A stretch of 42,948 bases of DNA from a bacterium (GTDB lineage: Bacteria > Planctomycetota > UBA1135 > GCA-002686595): contig JAAELL010000171.1 in assembly GCA_024226735.1 (NCBI GenBank), forward strand, positions 1-42,948, in the 5' to 3' direction. The notes beneath the pieces were generated by a model that was given only the letters and a program-made list of their open reading frames with translations, did no database searches and was not told the origin of the DNA. Positions 17,880 to 26,317 of this stretch are shown here, piece after piece (position 1 is the first letter of the stretch; each line of letters starts with the position of its first letter). A program made the translations under genes and the position numbers.

Positions 17880-19189
17880 ACAAGATCCTCGCCATCGCGC
17901 GCGCCGAGTACCTGCAGGCGGTGCGCTCCAAGGCCTTCCTGATCGGCCTGTTCGGGATGCCGATCCTCTTGGGCGGCGGACTCCTCTTCCAGGTCGCCAT
18001 GCAGGATCAAGTCGACCTGCGCGAACGCCGCTGCGCAGTCTTCGATCCGAGCGGAGAGCTCTGGCCCGTGCTCGAGGCGGCAGCAAACGGGCGCAACACG
18101 CACGGCATCTGGGAGGCGAAGGAGGAGGAGAGCGAGCCCGAACAGGTGCGCCCGGAGTTCGCGCTCGAGCGGTACGTGCCCGAGGACGGCGAACGACCCG
18201 ACGTCGCGCTGTCGGAGCGCGTGCGCGCGGGCGATCTGCAGGGCTTCGTCCTGCTCGATCCATCCCTGCTCGGGAGCGATCTCACCGATCGGCCGCTGGC
18301 CTACCACACCGACGAACCGACCTTCACCGAGCTGCCGCGCTGGATCGAAGGTGTCGTCAACGAGGAGGTCCGGCGCCGGCGGTTCGAAGCGGCCGACATG
18401 GATCGCGAGCTGGCCGAGAGCCTCGTGCGCCCGGTCAAGCTGACGACCTGGGGACTGGCGAGTACACGCGCGGACGGAGGCGTCGATGAAGCGGAGAAGG
18501 AGAGCGACGTGCGTACCTTCGTCATCCCGTTCGCCAGCATGATGTTGCTCTTCATGCTGGTGATGACGACGGCCCCGCAACTCATGAACCAGGTGCTCGA
18601 GGAGAAGATGCAGCGCATCGCCGAGGTGCTCGTGTCCTCGGTGACGCCCTTTCAGCTGATGCTCGGCAAACTGTTCGGCAGCGTCGCGATCTCACTGACG
18701 CTGGCTGCTCTCTACGTCGGCGGCATCGCGTGGGCGACCCACCACTGGGACGTGAGTCACTACGTCCCGCCCGGCACCTACGCCTGGTTCCTGGGCTTGA
18801 TGGTGTTCGCGCTCTTGATGTACGGCTCGCTCTTCAGCGCGCTCGGCTCCGCCTGCTCCGAGCTGCGCGACGCCCAGAGCCTCATGATGCCGGCGATGAT
18901 CATCCTGATGATCCCGATGTTCTCGCTCGGCGCGATCGTCGAGAGCCCGAACGGAAGCCTCGCGGTCGGCCTGACGTACTTCCCCACCGCGACGCCGATG
19001 ATCTTCCTCTTCCGCCTGCTCGCCCCACCGGGTCCGGCCGCTTGGGAGTTCCCGGCGGCGATGGCGATGTGCATCGTGACGACGTTCGCGCTCGTGTGGG
19101 CGAGCGGCAAGATCTTCCGCGTTGGCGTGCTCGCGCAGGGACAGGCACCGACGTTCGGCAGGCTGATCGGCTGGGTGTTCTCGAAATAG
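17876..19189 (+). CDS. ABC-2 type permease (NatB-like)
   Basis: 437 residues. The first membrane helix (AFLIGLFGMPILLGGGLLF) follows the amphipathic NKILAIARAEYLQAVRSK. A large extracytoplasmic domain (about 45-205) precedes five more helices, including FVIPFASMMLLFMLVMTTAP and LMLGKLFGSVAISLTLAALY. The VLEEKMQRIAEVLVSSV motif is characteristic of NatB/ABC-2 permeases. Partner of the ATPase directly upstream. A strong hairpin follows 51 bases after the stop. Confidence 0.92.
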   Translation: MNKILAIARAEYLQAVRSKAFLIGLFGMPILLGGGLLFQVAMQDQVDLRERRCAVFDPSGELWPVLEAAANGRNTHGIWEAKEEESEPEQVRPEFALERYVPEDGERPDVALSERVRAGDLQGFVLLDPSLLGSDLTDRPLAYHTDEPTFTELPRWIEGVVNEEVRRRRFEAADMDRELAESLVRPVKLTTWGLASTRADGGVDEAEKESDVRTFVIPFASMMLLFMLVMTTAPQLMNQVLEEKMQRIAEVLVSSVTPFQLMLGKLFGSVAISLTLAALYVGGIAWATHHWDVSHYVPPGTYAWFLGLMVFALLMYGSLFSALGSACSELRDAQSLMMPAMIILMIPMFSLGAIVESPNGSLAVGLTYFPTATPMIFLFRLLAPPGPAAWEFPAAMAMCIVTTFALVWASGKIFRVGVLAQGQAPTFGRLIGWVFSK

Positions 19190-19200
19190 CTCGGTCGCCC

Positions 19201-19245
19201 CCCAACGCAAACCGGCCCAACGCAAACCGGCCCAACGCAAACCGG
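19201..19245. repeat. Three tandem copies of a 15-bp unit
   Basis: CCCAACGCAAACCGG is repeated three times without change between the permease stop and the terminator hairpin. The last copy supplies the first bases of the hairpin stem. No protein or spacer structure is seen; likely slippage. Confidence 0.9.
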
Positions 19246-19276
19246 CCCTGTGCGCGTGGGGGCACACAGGGCCGGT
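19241..19276. terminator. Strong bidirectional hairpin
   Basis: A perfect 12-pair stem, ACCGGCCCTGTG/CACAGGGCCGGT, with a 12-base loop, between the plus-strand permease and the minus-strand secreted protein. It can terminate both. There is no long U tract, as is common in GC-rich bacteria. Confidence 0.75.
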
Positions 19277-19332
19277 CGACCCACCCGACTGCCCGCATTC
19301 GCAGGACTGCCAGGCGAGTCACGGAGGGGTGT

Positions 19333-20871
19333 CTACTGGAACACGATGGAAACGGCGTCGGTGAAGTTGTTCGTGTTCCCAATGTCGCGGAACCACGCCT
19401 GGAAGTTCCACGTATCGCCCGGCTGGATCGCGATCGAGCCCGGAGCCGCGCCGATGGGCACGGCGGTCAGATCGATCGGAATCGAGAACGTCCCCCCGGG
19501 GCCGGAGTTCTGCACCTGGCCGTCGTAGCGGCCGAGCAGCGGGCCACCGCCGAGGCAGAAGTGTCCGTTGCTGCCGCCGGGGTTCGGGATGAAGCCTTGC
19601 GTCGGGCTCGAAATGAAGTATCCGAACTGGTTCGGCGGCACCTGGGAAGCGGTCACGGTGACGTTGTTGTCGGCGACGAGGACGCTACCGGAAGCTGTGA
19701 TCTCCGCAGACAACCCGGTCGAGTTCGGCTTGTTGGGACTGCAGTACGTCGTACCGATCGTGTCGCCAGCATCGACGCTGGCCGGTTGCCAGACCTGCAG
19801 GTGCAGGCCCGTCAAGCCGCCGGACGCGGTGCCCTCGTCGGTGCCGATTCCGCCCGCGAGCAGAGCGCTCACGAGGTCCTGCGACGTCGCGCTCGGCTGG
19901 GTCGTGATGCAGAAGGTGATCTCGATCTGTAGACCGGGGGGGATCAGACCGCTCGCCGCGAGGAAGCCCTGCAGGTTGCCGCCGGGCAAGAGCGCCGCCC
20001 ACGCCGCGGTCGTAGCCGTGTTCTGATCGAAGGTGAAGATCACCTCGCCGTTGTCGAGACGGCGCACGATCGCCTGCGAGACGCCCGTGATCGCGCCACC
20101 GGCCCAGGAGAGCCCGCACGCGCAGAACTGTCCGGGCTGCGAGCCGAACGTGTTGTAGTTGAGCACGCAGACGCGGAACTTGTCCTTCTCATGGCACTCG
20201 ATGTCGATGAGCGCGTGGACGTTGGGGAATCCGAGCGCCGCGAAGGGTGTCGGGTCCAGGATGCCGCAGTCGACAGCGGAGATGTAGCTCGGCGCGGTCT
20301 CGCCGGCCGCATTGGAGCCGATGAAGAAGAAGTCTCCCTGTGGCTGACCGTTGGGAGCCATGATCTCGACCGCAACGGTCTGACCGGGGTCGAGACAGCA
20401 CGGCGGGCTGAAGCTGACCGTCACGAACCTCTGGTCGGTGACCGCGGTGTCGGGCACCGAGACCTGCGCGCTGCAGAGGATCGGCGCGCCGCCCGCGCCC
20501 ACCGGGAACCCGGCTCCGTCACGCAGGTTGACGGTGATGAGCGTCGAACCCGATGTCGTCGTCGCGGCCTCGACGCCGAACGTGACCGAATCGATGAAGT
20601 ACCGGCCCGTCACGGGCGGGTTGCACGTCAGCGGGTCGTACAGGCGCCAGTAACTGTTGTCCGTGATCCCGTTCGGGTTGTTCAGGCACGACACGGAGCC
20701 GGCGACGATGGTCGTGTTGTCGACTGACTGCGACCAGGTGCTCCTGGCGGCAGGCTTGATGATGTAGGGCGGCGGCTGCGGAGTCGTGACACAGGACTCG
20801 CCGATCTCGTGGGCTGCGAAACCCAACACGGCGCACACCGCGGACGCTTTTGCGACCAGGCTGACGTTCAT
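19333..20871 (-). CDS. Large secreted Cys-rich protein with shared C-terminal YC...WFRD domain
   Basis: 512 residues with a good ribosome site (GGAGGAG) and a signal sequence (MNVSLVAKASAVCAVLGFAA). The N-terminal 240 residues form a beta-rich unit (NPNGITDNSYWRLYDPLTCN; FIDSVTFGVEAATTTSGSTL; CCLDPGQTVAVEIMAPNG) that resembles choice-of-anchor domains of planctomycete and metazoan-like surface proteins. Residues about 240-370 add a further unit with paired cysteines (CVLNYNTFGSQPGQFCACGL). The last 135 residues (TYCSPNKPNSTG...FGYFISS...FCLGGGPLLGRYDGQVQNSG...FQAWFRDIGNTNNFTDAV) are the shared C-terminal domain. Function unknown; extracellular or surface display is inferred. Confidence 0.8.
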   Translation of the reverse strand: MNVSLVAKASAVCAVLGFAAHEIGESCVTTPQPPPYIIKPAARSTWSQSVDNTTIVAGSVSCLNNPNGITDNSYWRLYDPLTCNPPVTGRYFIDSVTFGVEAATTTSGSTLITVNLRDGAGFPVGAGGAPILCSAQVSVPDTAVTDQRFVTVSFSPPCCLDPGQTVAVEIMAPNGQPQGDFFFIGSNAAGETAPSYISAVDCGILDPTPFAALGFPNVHALIDIECHEKDKFRVCVLNYNTFGSQPGQFCACGLSWAGGAITGVSQAIVRRLDNGEVIFTFDQNTATTAAWAALLPGGNLQGFLAASGLIPPGLQIEITFCITTQPSATSQDLVSALLAGGIGTDEGTASGGLTGLHLQVWQPASVDAGDTIGTTYCSPNKPNSTGLSAEITASGSVLVADNNVTVTASQVPPNQFGYFISSPTQGFIPNPGGSNGHFCLGGGPLLGRYDGQVQNSGPGGTFSIPIDLTAVPIGAAPGSIAIQPGDTWNFQAWFRDIGNTNNFTDAVSIVFQ

Positions 20872-20903
20872 CGAATCTCCTCCTTGGAGCGAAGCTGGAA
20901 ATG

Positions 20904-20925
20904 GGCTGGTCGATTCGGACCAGCC
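20904..20925. other. Hairpin in the leader of the secreted protein gene
   Basis: GGCTGGTC/GACCAGCC (eight pairs, six-base loop) lies 33 bases upstream of the minus-strand start at 20871. It would be in the 5' untranslated RNA and could affect translation or stability. The surrounding 20872-21279 has no convincing gene; a 38-residue frame at 21092-21208 is not supported. Confidence 0.4.
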
Positions 20926-21279
20926 GAGAGCGGACTCTCACATCGTACGAGTGTCCAAGCAGACCGGGCGGTCTACTCAGCACGGTTCGGATACCTCGAG
21001 TCTGGCGCGCGGCCGATCTGTTGCACGTTTCCCGCGGTTCTCCGCGCTTCCCTCGTGCTGATTGCTTGATTTGCGGGGCTATAGCGGCTCGATGCGCGAG
21101 AGTCGCATGGACCCGACGCCGTTCTGGGCGAGACTCCAGGGTGCCCATACTGCTTTCCTGTTCGCCCGATTGGTGGACTGGTCGTTCTGGGCGGTTGCGT
21201 CCCTTGTCTGAGCCGACGCTGCCCCACGACCGCGCAGCGGTCATCGGCGGGTACGACGCGCCGGGCGACGACGATCAGA

Positions 21280-21729
21280 GGGCGGGCTCTGTTCGCCCGC
21301 GACTGCGCGGCCTGCCCGCGCGCCGTCGACGTGTTCGCTCCCGAGGACATCGAGGCAGCTTTCGCGCTGTTCCCCCACCGCATGGGCGAGTGGCTCGCGG
21401 AGTCGGCGCTGGCCGGCATGCCGGTCATTCAGTCGGCGTACGGTCCGATTCAGATCATCGACGAGACGGTCGCCGCGGTCCCCGCCGGGATGCAGGACCC
21501 GGCGGATCAGGAGCGCCTCGGCACGACGATCCAGGCTGCGTCGAGCTGGCGTGACGGGGCGTGGGAGCTGGTCCTCGTGCGGCCTCTCGCGCAACGTGGC
21601 CCGACGGACGTTTCGCTCGAACCCGGTGCCTGCGTCGCAGTCAACTTCGCGATCTGGAACGGCGCAGCCCGCGACATGCGCGGGCAGAAGTCGGTGACGA
21701 TCTGGCACGAGCTCGAGCACGTGCCGTAG
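21280..21729 (+). pseudogene. Cytochrome-like start fused to ethylbenzene-dehydrogenase-type heme-binding domain (fragment)
   Basis: From GTG 21331 the frame gives 132 residues resembling the C-terminal half of EbdC/DMSO-reductase-gamma-type heme-b domains (SWRDGAWELVLVRPLAQRG; CVAVNFAIWNGAARDMRGQK; SVTIWHELE). Upstream in the same frame is GRALFARDCAACP, which looks like the beginning of a c-type heme site CxxCH but has Pro in place of His and passes straight into the heme-b domain. No credible start codon or signal peptide precedes it. This is best read as two gene pieces joined by deletion. It could still be expressed from 21331 as a short orphan domain. Confidence 0.5.
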
Positions 21730-21882
21730 ATTGCGCCCCTCCACCTGCCTCATCGCTGCGCACTTTACTCACGTAACGGAGCCTGCCGGGACGATGGGAG
21801 GAGTGCACGCCTCGATCCCGAAACGGAGCACCTGCGAACCACCCCGGCTCGCTAGCATCGAGCGTGCCGTGGGAGAAGCACG

Positions 21883-22800
21883 TTGAGCGCAGACAAACGA
21901 CCATCGACATTCAGCGAAGTCGTTCCGGGACCGAACGTCGTCGTGCAGTTTCAGGACGGATCCATCGCCCGCCTCGATCAGGTCGACGAGGTGCTGTCCA
22001 TCGGTGCGGACGACGACGAAGAGGTGTACATCGTGTACATGTGCCGCGGGCGCATGACCTGCGTGCACTTCCTCGAGGAACCCGACGGCTTCGGTGCCCT
22101 GCTGGCCGACGCGAGCAGCGTGCTCGCGATGCAGTGGCCGTACCTGAAGGAGAACCAGCGGGCCAGCCTCGTGCGCCAGATGGGAACGGCCGTCGCGTTG
22201 GGAATCGAAGACCGCGCCGAAGAGGGCCGCGGCGTCCTCGATCGCGGCCTCGCCTTCGCCAACGCAGAGTGCACGCGTGGGGCGCACTCTGTGCATCTGT
22301 TCACCGGGTTCTGCGCCACGATCGTGATCAGCGGCCTGGCCTGGCTCTCCCGCTCGGCGAGCGCTCCCCCCGAGGGCACGCTCCTCGAACAGCTCCTGTT
22401 CTACGTCGGGCGCGCGAGCGATCCGTTCGCCGCCCTGCCAACCCTGTGGAACTTCGCCTTCGTCGGAGGGCCCTTGGGTGGGCTGTTGTCGCTCACGCTC
22501 CTGCGCACCGACGAAGCGAACATCAGCCCGCACGCGACGCAGGCGCGAACGGCATGGGGCTCCGTGGGTCACATTCTGGTCTCGGTCGTGACGGCACTCG
22601 TCGTCTTGCTGGCAGTCCGGTCCGGAATCGCCGCGACGGGGCTCGTGCAGGCAGAACCCGGGTCCGCCTACCTGTTGCTCGCGATCGCCGGTGGACTGGG
22701 CAGCAACTGGGCGACCAACATCCTCAAGACGATCACCGTGACCGGCGCGGACGAGAACGTTGCCGAGCCCCCCGCGCCGCAAGGTAACGGCGCAGACTGA
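21883..22800 (+). CDS. Membrane protein of unknown function
   Basis: 305 residues starting at TTG 21883, with GGGAG about ten bases upstream. I do not recognise the family. A soluble N-terminal region of about 130 residues (VVPGPNVVVQFQDGSIARLD; EEVYIVYMCRGRMTCVHFLE) precedes four likely membrane helices: VHLFTGFCATIVISGLAWLS, the segment around LPTLWNFAFVGGPLGGLLSL, GHILVSVVTALVVLLAVRS and SAYLLLAIAGGLGSNWATN. The C-terminus is polar. No neighbour points to a role; it is the only intact gene between the heme-domain fragment and the convergent GH31 gene. Confidence 0.75.
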   Translation: MSADKRPSTFSEVVPGPNVVVQFQDGSIARLDQVDEVLSIGADDDEEVYIVYMCRGRMTCVHFLEEPDGFGALLADASSVLAMQWPYLKENQRASLVRQMGTAVALGIEDRAEEGRGVLDRGLAFANAECTRGAHSVHLFTGFCATIVISGLAWLSRSASAPPEGTLLEQLLFYVGRASDPFAALPTLWNFAFVGGPLGGLLSLTLLRTDEANISPHATQARTAWGSVGHILVSVVTALVVLLAVRSGIAATGLVQAEPGSAYLLLAIAGGLGSNWATNILKTITVTGADENVAEPPAPQGNGAD

Positions 22801-22852
22801 GCACCCTGTCGGTCGCGGCTCCGCATCGACCGTCCCGATGCCGATCCCGGGC

Positions 22853-24952
22853 TCAGTCGTCTTCCGCCGGCCGCACCGAGACCCAAGTGGGCTCGCCCCA
22901 GGTCGCGAACGGCTGATCCCCGCTCCAGACCGACGTTCCCTGCTCGCCGTCGTAGGTGAGCGTCCCCCACACGTGCTCGCCGCGCTCGAACGCGAACGAC
23001 CGCCCGTCGTCGTCGTAGAGCGTCGCGCGCCCCGGCTCCGTGCCGTAGTGCCGCACCTCGAGCGGCGTGCGCGAACCGGCGACGGGTGCGCGCAGCCCCG
23101 CGGCCGCCAAGGGAATCAGGCTGCCCTCGCGCACGAACATCGGAATCCGCTCGCGCGGTGACTCGATCTCGACGACCTCACCCCCGCCGACGAGCGCACC
23201 GGTGTGGAAGTCGTACCACTTCCCGCGTGGCAGGCAGACCGTGCGCTTGCGTTCCCCCGCGAACAGCGGCGCGACCAAGAGGCCCTCGCCGACTAGCCAC
23301 TGGTTCTCGAGATGCTTGCGCCGCGCGCCCGCGTCGGCAGCCTCGTACCAACCCTCGACGAGGGGCATCGCGCGCAGCGGGGGGATACCGTCGAAGCGGT
23401 AGCTCGCGAATGCCGCGTAGAGGTACGGGAGAAAGCGGAGGCGCAGCAGCATCGTCTCACGCACTTCGTCCTCGACGTCCGGGAACGACCACGGCTTCGT
23501 GCCCGAGCTCCACGCGTTCAACATCGCCAGCGGCGAGAAGCACACGGTCTGCATGCGTGCGAGCCACTCCTCTCCGCTCTCCGACCCGCGCACCTCCGGC
23601 GTCCAGAGCAGCCCGGTGAAGCTCGCGTTCACCAGGGCCCGGATGAAGTCCTGGTGGCTGTAGTGGTCGTTGTAGAGCACGAACGGCAGTCCCGCGCCGC
23701 CCGCGTTCGTCGCGCGCGCGAGGCCCCACGTGCGCTGGTCGCGCGCGCGGAAAAGGCCGTCGACCAGCTGCAGCGTACGGAGCCCGTACGTCTGCCGCGC
23801 ACGCTCGCCATCGATCCCCGACGGAAACCGCGCGGTGTCGGGCCATAGCCAGCGGTCGAAACCGTCGACCTCGTCGACCTTGAATCCGCTCGCTCCCACG
23901 TCGAGCGCGACGCGCGCGAGGTGGGCACCGTACGTCGTGCGCGCGTCGGGCAACTCGAAGTCGACCACGGCGCCGTTCCACACGCGGTGCGTCGCGAGCT
24001 GCCCGGCAAGGGACTGCTCCAGCGCGCAACCCGGCAAGAGGAACGGATTCGTCCACAGGTTGACTCGAATGCCGAGCTCGCCGAGCTCCGCGACGAACTT
24101 ACCAGGGTCGGGGAACCGCTCCTCGCTCCACTCCAGCGAACACGGGTACGCGTGACTCTGCCAGCCGGGCTCGAGGCCGATCACATCGAGCGGAAATCCG
24201 CGTCGCTCGAACTCGAGCACCTCGTCGCGCACTTCCCGCTCGGACCAGCGGGTCGGCGTTCGGTGATGGAAGCCCAAGCCCCAAAGCGGCGGAAGAACCC
24301 CGCCACCGGCGGAGTGCAGCACGTAGCGTCGGACCGCTTCGAGCGGCGTCGGGCCGCCGAACACGTACACCACGGCTCCCGCCGAGGCGATCGCCACTTC
24401 GACCGAGTCCCCCGCCGGGTGAGCGATCCAGCGGTCGTCGGTGTTGCGATCCTGCACGACCGGCGGCGCATCCGACTGCGAGCGCAGGCCCGTGCCGACG
24501 TAAACGGTCATACGGCGCGGCGCATCGACCAACACGGCGTAGCCCGCGCTCGACACCCACATCGCGACGGGGGCGTGCGTGCGCCCTGTGCGGCCCCCCC
24601 AGTGGTCCACGCCGAGCTCGTGGATGCGGCCGTTCTGACGGACGGCGCCAAAGTCGAGCCCGAGGCCGTAGATCTCTTCAGCCGCGCCCAACGGAAACCG
24701 CAGGCCGACCCGCCCGGCATCCACCCAACCTGTCGCCGCATCCTCCGCGAAGGGATGCTCCGCCTCGCCGAGTGGCACGCGCAGGACGCCTGCGCGCCGA
24801 GTCCCGTCCTCGGAAATCAGCCGCGGCGCCTCCGGAGACCCGACCTCCGCGCGCCAGACGCCGGGGCCCGCGACCTCGAACGCGAGCGGGGACCCGATCT
24901 GTGCTGCGGCGGGAATCGAGAGGAAAGCAGCGGCGAGCACGGTGCGGTGCAT
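22853..24952 (-). CDS. Secreted glycoside hydrolase family 31 (alpha-glucosidase/xylosidase-like)
   Basis: 699 residues with a signal peptide (MHRTVLAAAFLSIPAAA). An N-terminal beta-sandwich is followed by the GH31 barrel beginning PPLWGLGFHHRTPTRWSERE, with FPLDVIGLEPGWQ. The nucleophile is probably D360 in GFKVDEVDGF, in place of the commoner KTDFGE. FVLYNDHYSHQDF and FTGLLWTPEVRG line the active site. The C-terminal sandwiches carry RKHLENQWLVGEGLLVAPLF and LPRGKWYDFHTGALV. It releases alpha-linked glucose, xylose or a related sugar from glycans outside the cytoplasm; which sugar cannot be told. There is no Shine-Dalgarno, but an 11-base C tract lies just upstream (see separate entry). Confidence 0.9.
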   Translation of the reverse strand: MHRTVLAAAFLSIPAAAQIGSPLAFEVAGPGVWRAEVGSPEAPRLISEDGTRRAGVLRVPLGEAEHPFAEDAATGWVDAGRVGLRFPLGAAEEIYGLGLDFGAVRQNGRIHELGVDHWGGRTGRTHAPVAMWVSSAGYAVLVDAPRRMTVYVGTGLRSQSDAPPVVQDRNTDDRWIAHPAGDSVEVAIASAGAVVYVFGGPTPLEAVRRYVLHSAGGGVLPPLWGLGFHHRTPTRWSEREVRDEVLEFERRGFPLDVIGLEPGWQSHAYPCSLEWSEERFPDPGKFVAELGELGIRVNLWTNPFLLPGCALEQSLAGQLATHRVWNGAVVDFELPDARTTYGAHLARVALDVGASGFKVDEVDGFDRWLWPDTARFPSGIDGERARQTYGLRTLQLVDGLFRARDQRTWGLARATNAGGAGLPFVLYNDHYSHQDFIRALVNASFTGLLWTPEVRGSESGEEWLARMQTVCFSPLAMLNAWSSGTKPWSFPDVEDEVRETMLLRLRFLPYLYAAFASYRFDGIPPLRAMPLVEGWYEAADAGARRKHLENQWLVGEGLLVAPLFAGERKRTVCLPRGKWYDFHTGALVGGGEVVEIESPRERIPMFVREGSLIPLAAAGLRAPVAGSRTPLEVRHYGTEPGRATLYDDDGRSFAFERGEHVWGTLTYDGEQGTSVWSGDQPFATWGEPTWVSVRPAEDD

Positions 24953-24969
24953 GGGAGGACCGAGAGTCA

Positions 24970-24980
24970 GGGGGGGGGGG
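24970..24980. promoter_or_regulatory. Eleven-base G/C homopolymer upstream of the GH31 start
   Basis: Eleven consecutive G (C on the coding strand of GH31) lie 18-28 bases before ATG 24952. A tract of this length is prone to slippage and could change promoter or leader spacing, but it is also a common sequencing problem. Confidence 0.5.
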
Positions 24981-25074
24981 CGACGGATGACCTGCAGATT
25001 ACGGCGTATTGACGGCATCGCGCCACAAGGCATTACTCCCATGTCATGATCTGGCGCTGGCGGCCGTCGCCAGA

Positions 25075-26268
25075 ATGACGTCGACGGTCAGGGACGCCAT
25101 CGAGAGGACATCCAGCTTGACGACGAAAGCACAAGCAGCCGCGGGCACCAAGCCCCCGGAGACTGAGACGCGGCGAACCCCGGCAGAATCGACGGTCCGC
25201 ACACTCTTCGACGTCGCCTACCTCTACTACCTGACCCAATACCTGCCGGTGTACGAGGCGCTCGGCGGCAAGAGCTCGAACGCCGCCTTCGTCGTCTACG
25301 AGCGCAAGCGCCAACCCTCGAGCATCGTGCGCGAAGTCGTCGAGAAGCTCGGCCTACCGGCGACCTGGGTGCATTCTCAGGAGGAGGCGCTCGAGGTCTA
25401 CCGGCGCGAGCATCCCGACTGGATCGTGTTCGGCCACAACTACGACCTGCTCGCCGAGCTGCCCGACGGCACGCGCAGCGCCCAGCTGCACCACGGCATC
25501 GGCATGAAGGCCGACGTGTACGACGAGGGGCTGTTCGACATGGACGTGCGCTTCACCGAGGGGCCCCACTACACCGAGGTCCTCGCGCGCAAGTTCCCGA
25601 AGGCGAACCTCGTCGAGGTTGGCTACGCCAAGGTCGACCCGCTCTTCTGGAGCACCGACCGGCACGCGCCCTTCGATCTCGCCGCCGCGGGCCTCGACCC
25701 CGCGCGCCCCACCCTAATGTACGCCCCGACGTCGTTTCCGAGCTCGTTCGGTGCCATGCCCGACCGGCTCCCCAAGGACTTCGGCGACTGCAACGTGATC
25801 GTGAAGGCGCACCAGTTCTCGCACTTCAATCCCAAGTACAAGGATCACCGGCGCAAGATGGCCCGCTGGTCGAGCGCGCCCAACGTCTTCATCGTCCCGC
25901 CGGAGGAGTTCAACCCGAACCCATACTTCTCGGCGGCCGACCTCCTGATCAGCGACGCCTCCTCGGTGCTGTTCGAGTTCGCCGCGACGGGCAAGCCCGT
26001 CGTCTGGTGCGACTTCTTCAAGCTGCGGCTCAATTATCGCGGTCCGTTCCGGTACCGACTCGAGCGCAGGATGGACCACGCGATCGAGCGCTACGCCGAC
26101 ATCTGCGCGCACGCGGGCAGCTACAAGGAGCTGGGCCGCGTCGTTCGCGAGGAGCTTGTGCGGCCGGAGTCCTTTGCGGAGAAGCGGCGCGAGTACACGC
26201 AGCGCTTGATCGGCCCGACGGACGGATGCACGGGCGAGCGGGTGGCGGAGTACTTGCTGAAGCACTGA
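25075..26268 (+). CDS. CDP-glycerol glycerophosphotransferase (TagB/TagF)-like protein
   Basis: 397 residues from ATG 25075; a TTG at 25117 is possible. The GT-B-like domain has the family HG motif in SAQLHHGIGMKADVYDEG, then VGYAKVDPLFW, LMYAPTSFPSSF, VIVKAHQFSHFNPKY and the CDP-binding end ISDASSVLFEFAATGKPVVW. The family transfers glycerol-phosphate-type units in teichoic acid or capsule synthesis in the cytoplasm. In a Gram-negative-type cell it more likely builds a phosphate-linked surface polysaccharide or acts on a nucleotide-activated polyol. It is isolated here, without other cell-wall genes. Confidence 0.82.
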   Translation: MTSTVRDAIERTSSLTTKAQAAAGTKPPETETRRTPAESTVRTLFDVAYLYYLTQYLPVYEALGGKSSNAAFVVYERKRQPSSIVREVVEKLGLPATWVHSQEEALEVYRREHPDWIVFGHNYDLLAELPDGTRSAQLHHGIGMKADVYDEGLFDMDVRFTEGPHYTEVLARKFPKANLVEVGYAKVDPLFWSTDRHAPFDLAAAGLDPARPTLMYAPTSFPSSFGAMPDRLPKDFGDCNVIVKAHQFSHFNPKYKDHRRKMARWSSAPNVFIVPPEEFNPNPYFSAADLLISDASSVLFEFAATGKPVVWCDFFKLRLNYRGPFRYRLERRMDHAIERYADICAHAGSYKELGRVVREELVRPESFAEKRREYTQRLIGPTDGCTGERVAEYLLKH

Positions 26269-26281
26269 GCGCGCCGCCCGT

Positions 26282-26305
26282 GCCCGGGAAGTACCGAGCC
26301 CGGGC
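26282..26305. terminator. Bidirectional hairpin between convergent genes
   Basis: GCCCGGG/CCCGGGC (seven pairs, loop AAGTACCGAG) with an additional outer GCGCG pairing. It lies between the TagB/F-like gene and the convergent spondin-domain gene. Confidence 0.6.
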
Positions 26306-26317
26306 GCGCGATCCAGC

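Noticed and set aside
19201..19276. CRISPR-like array
   Set aside because: The units are directly adjacent 15-mers without spacers, leading into a terminator hairpin. No cas genes.
21092..21208. 38-residue frame MRESRMDPTPFW...
   Set aside because: No ribosome site, no recognisable feature, and it ends before the heme-domain frame begins.
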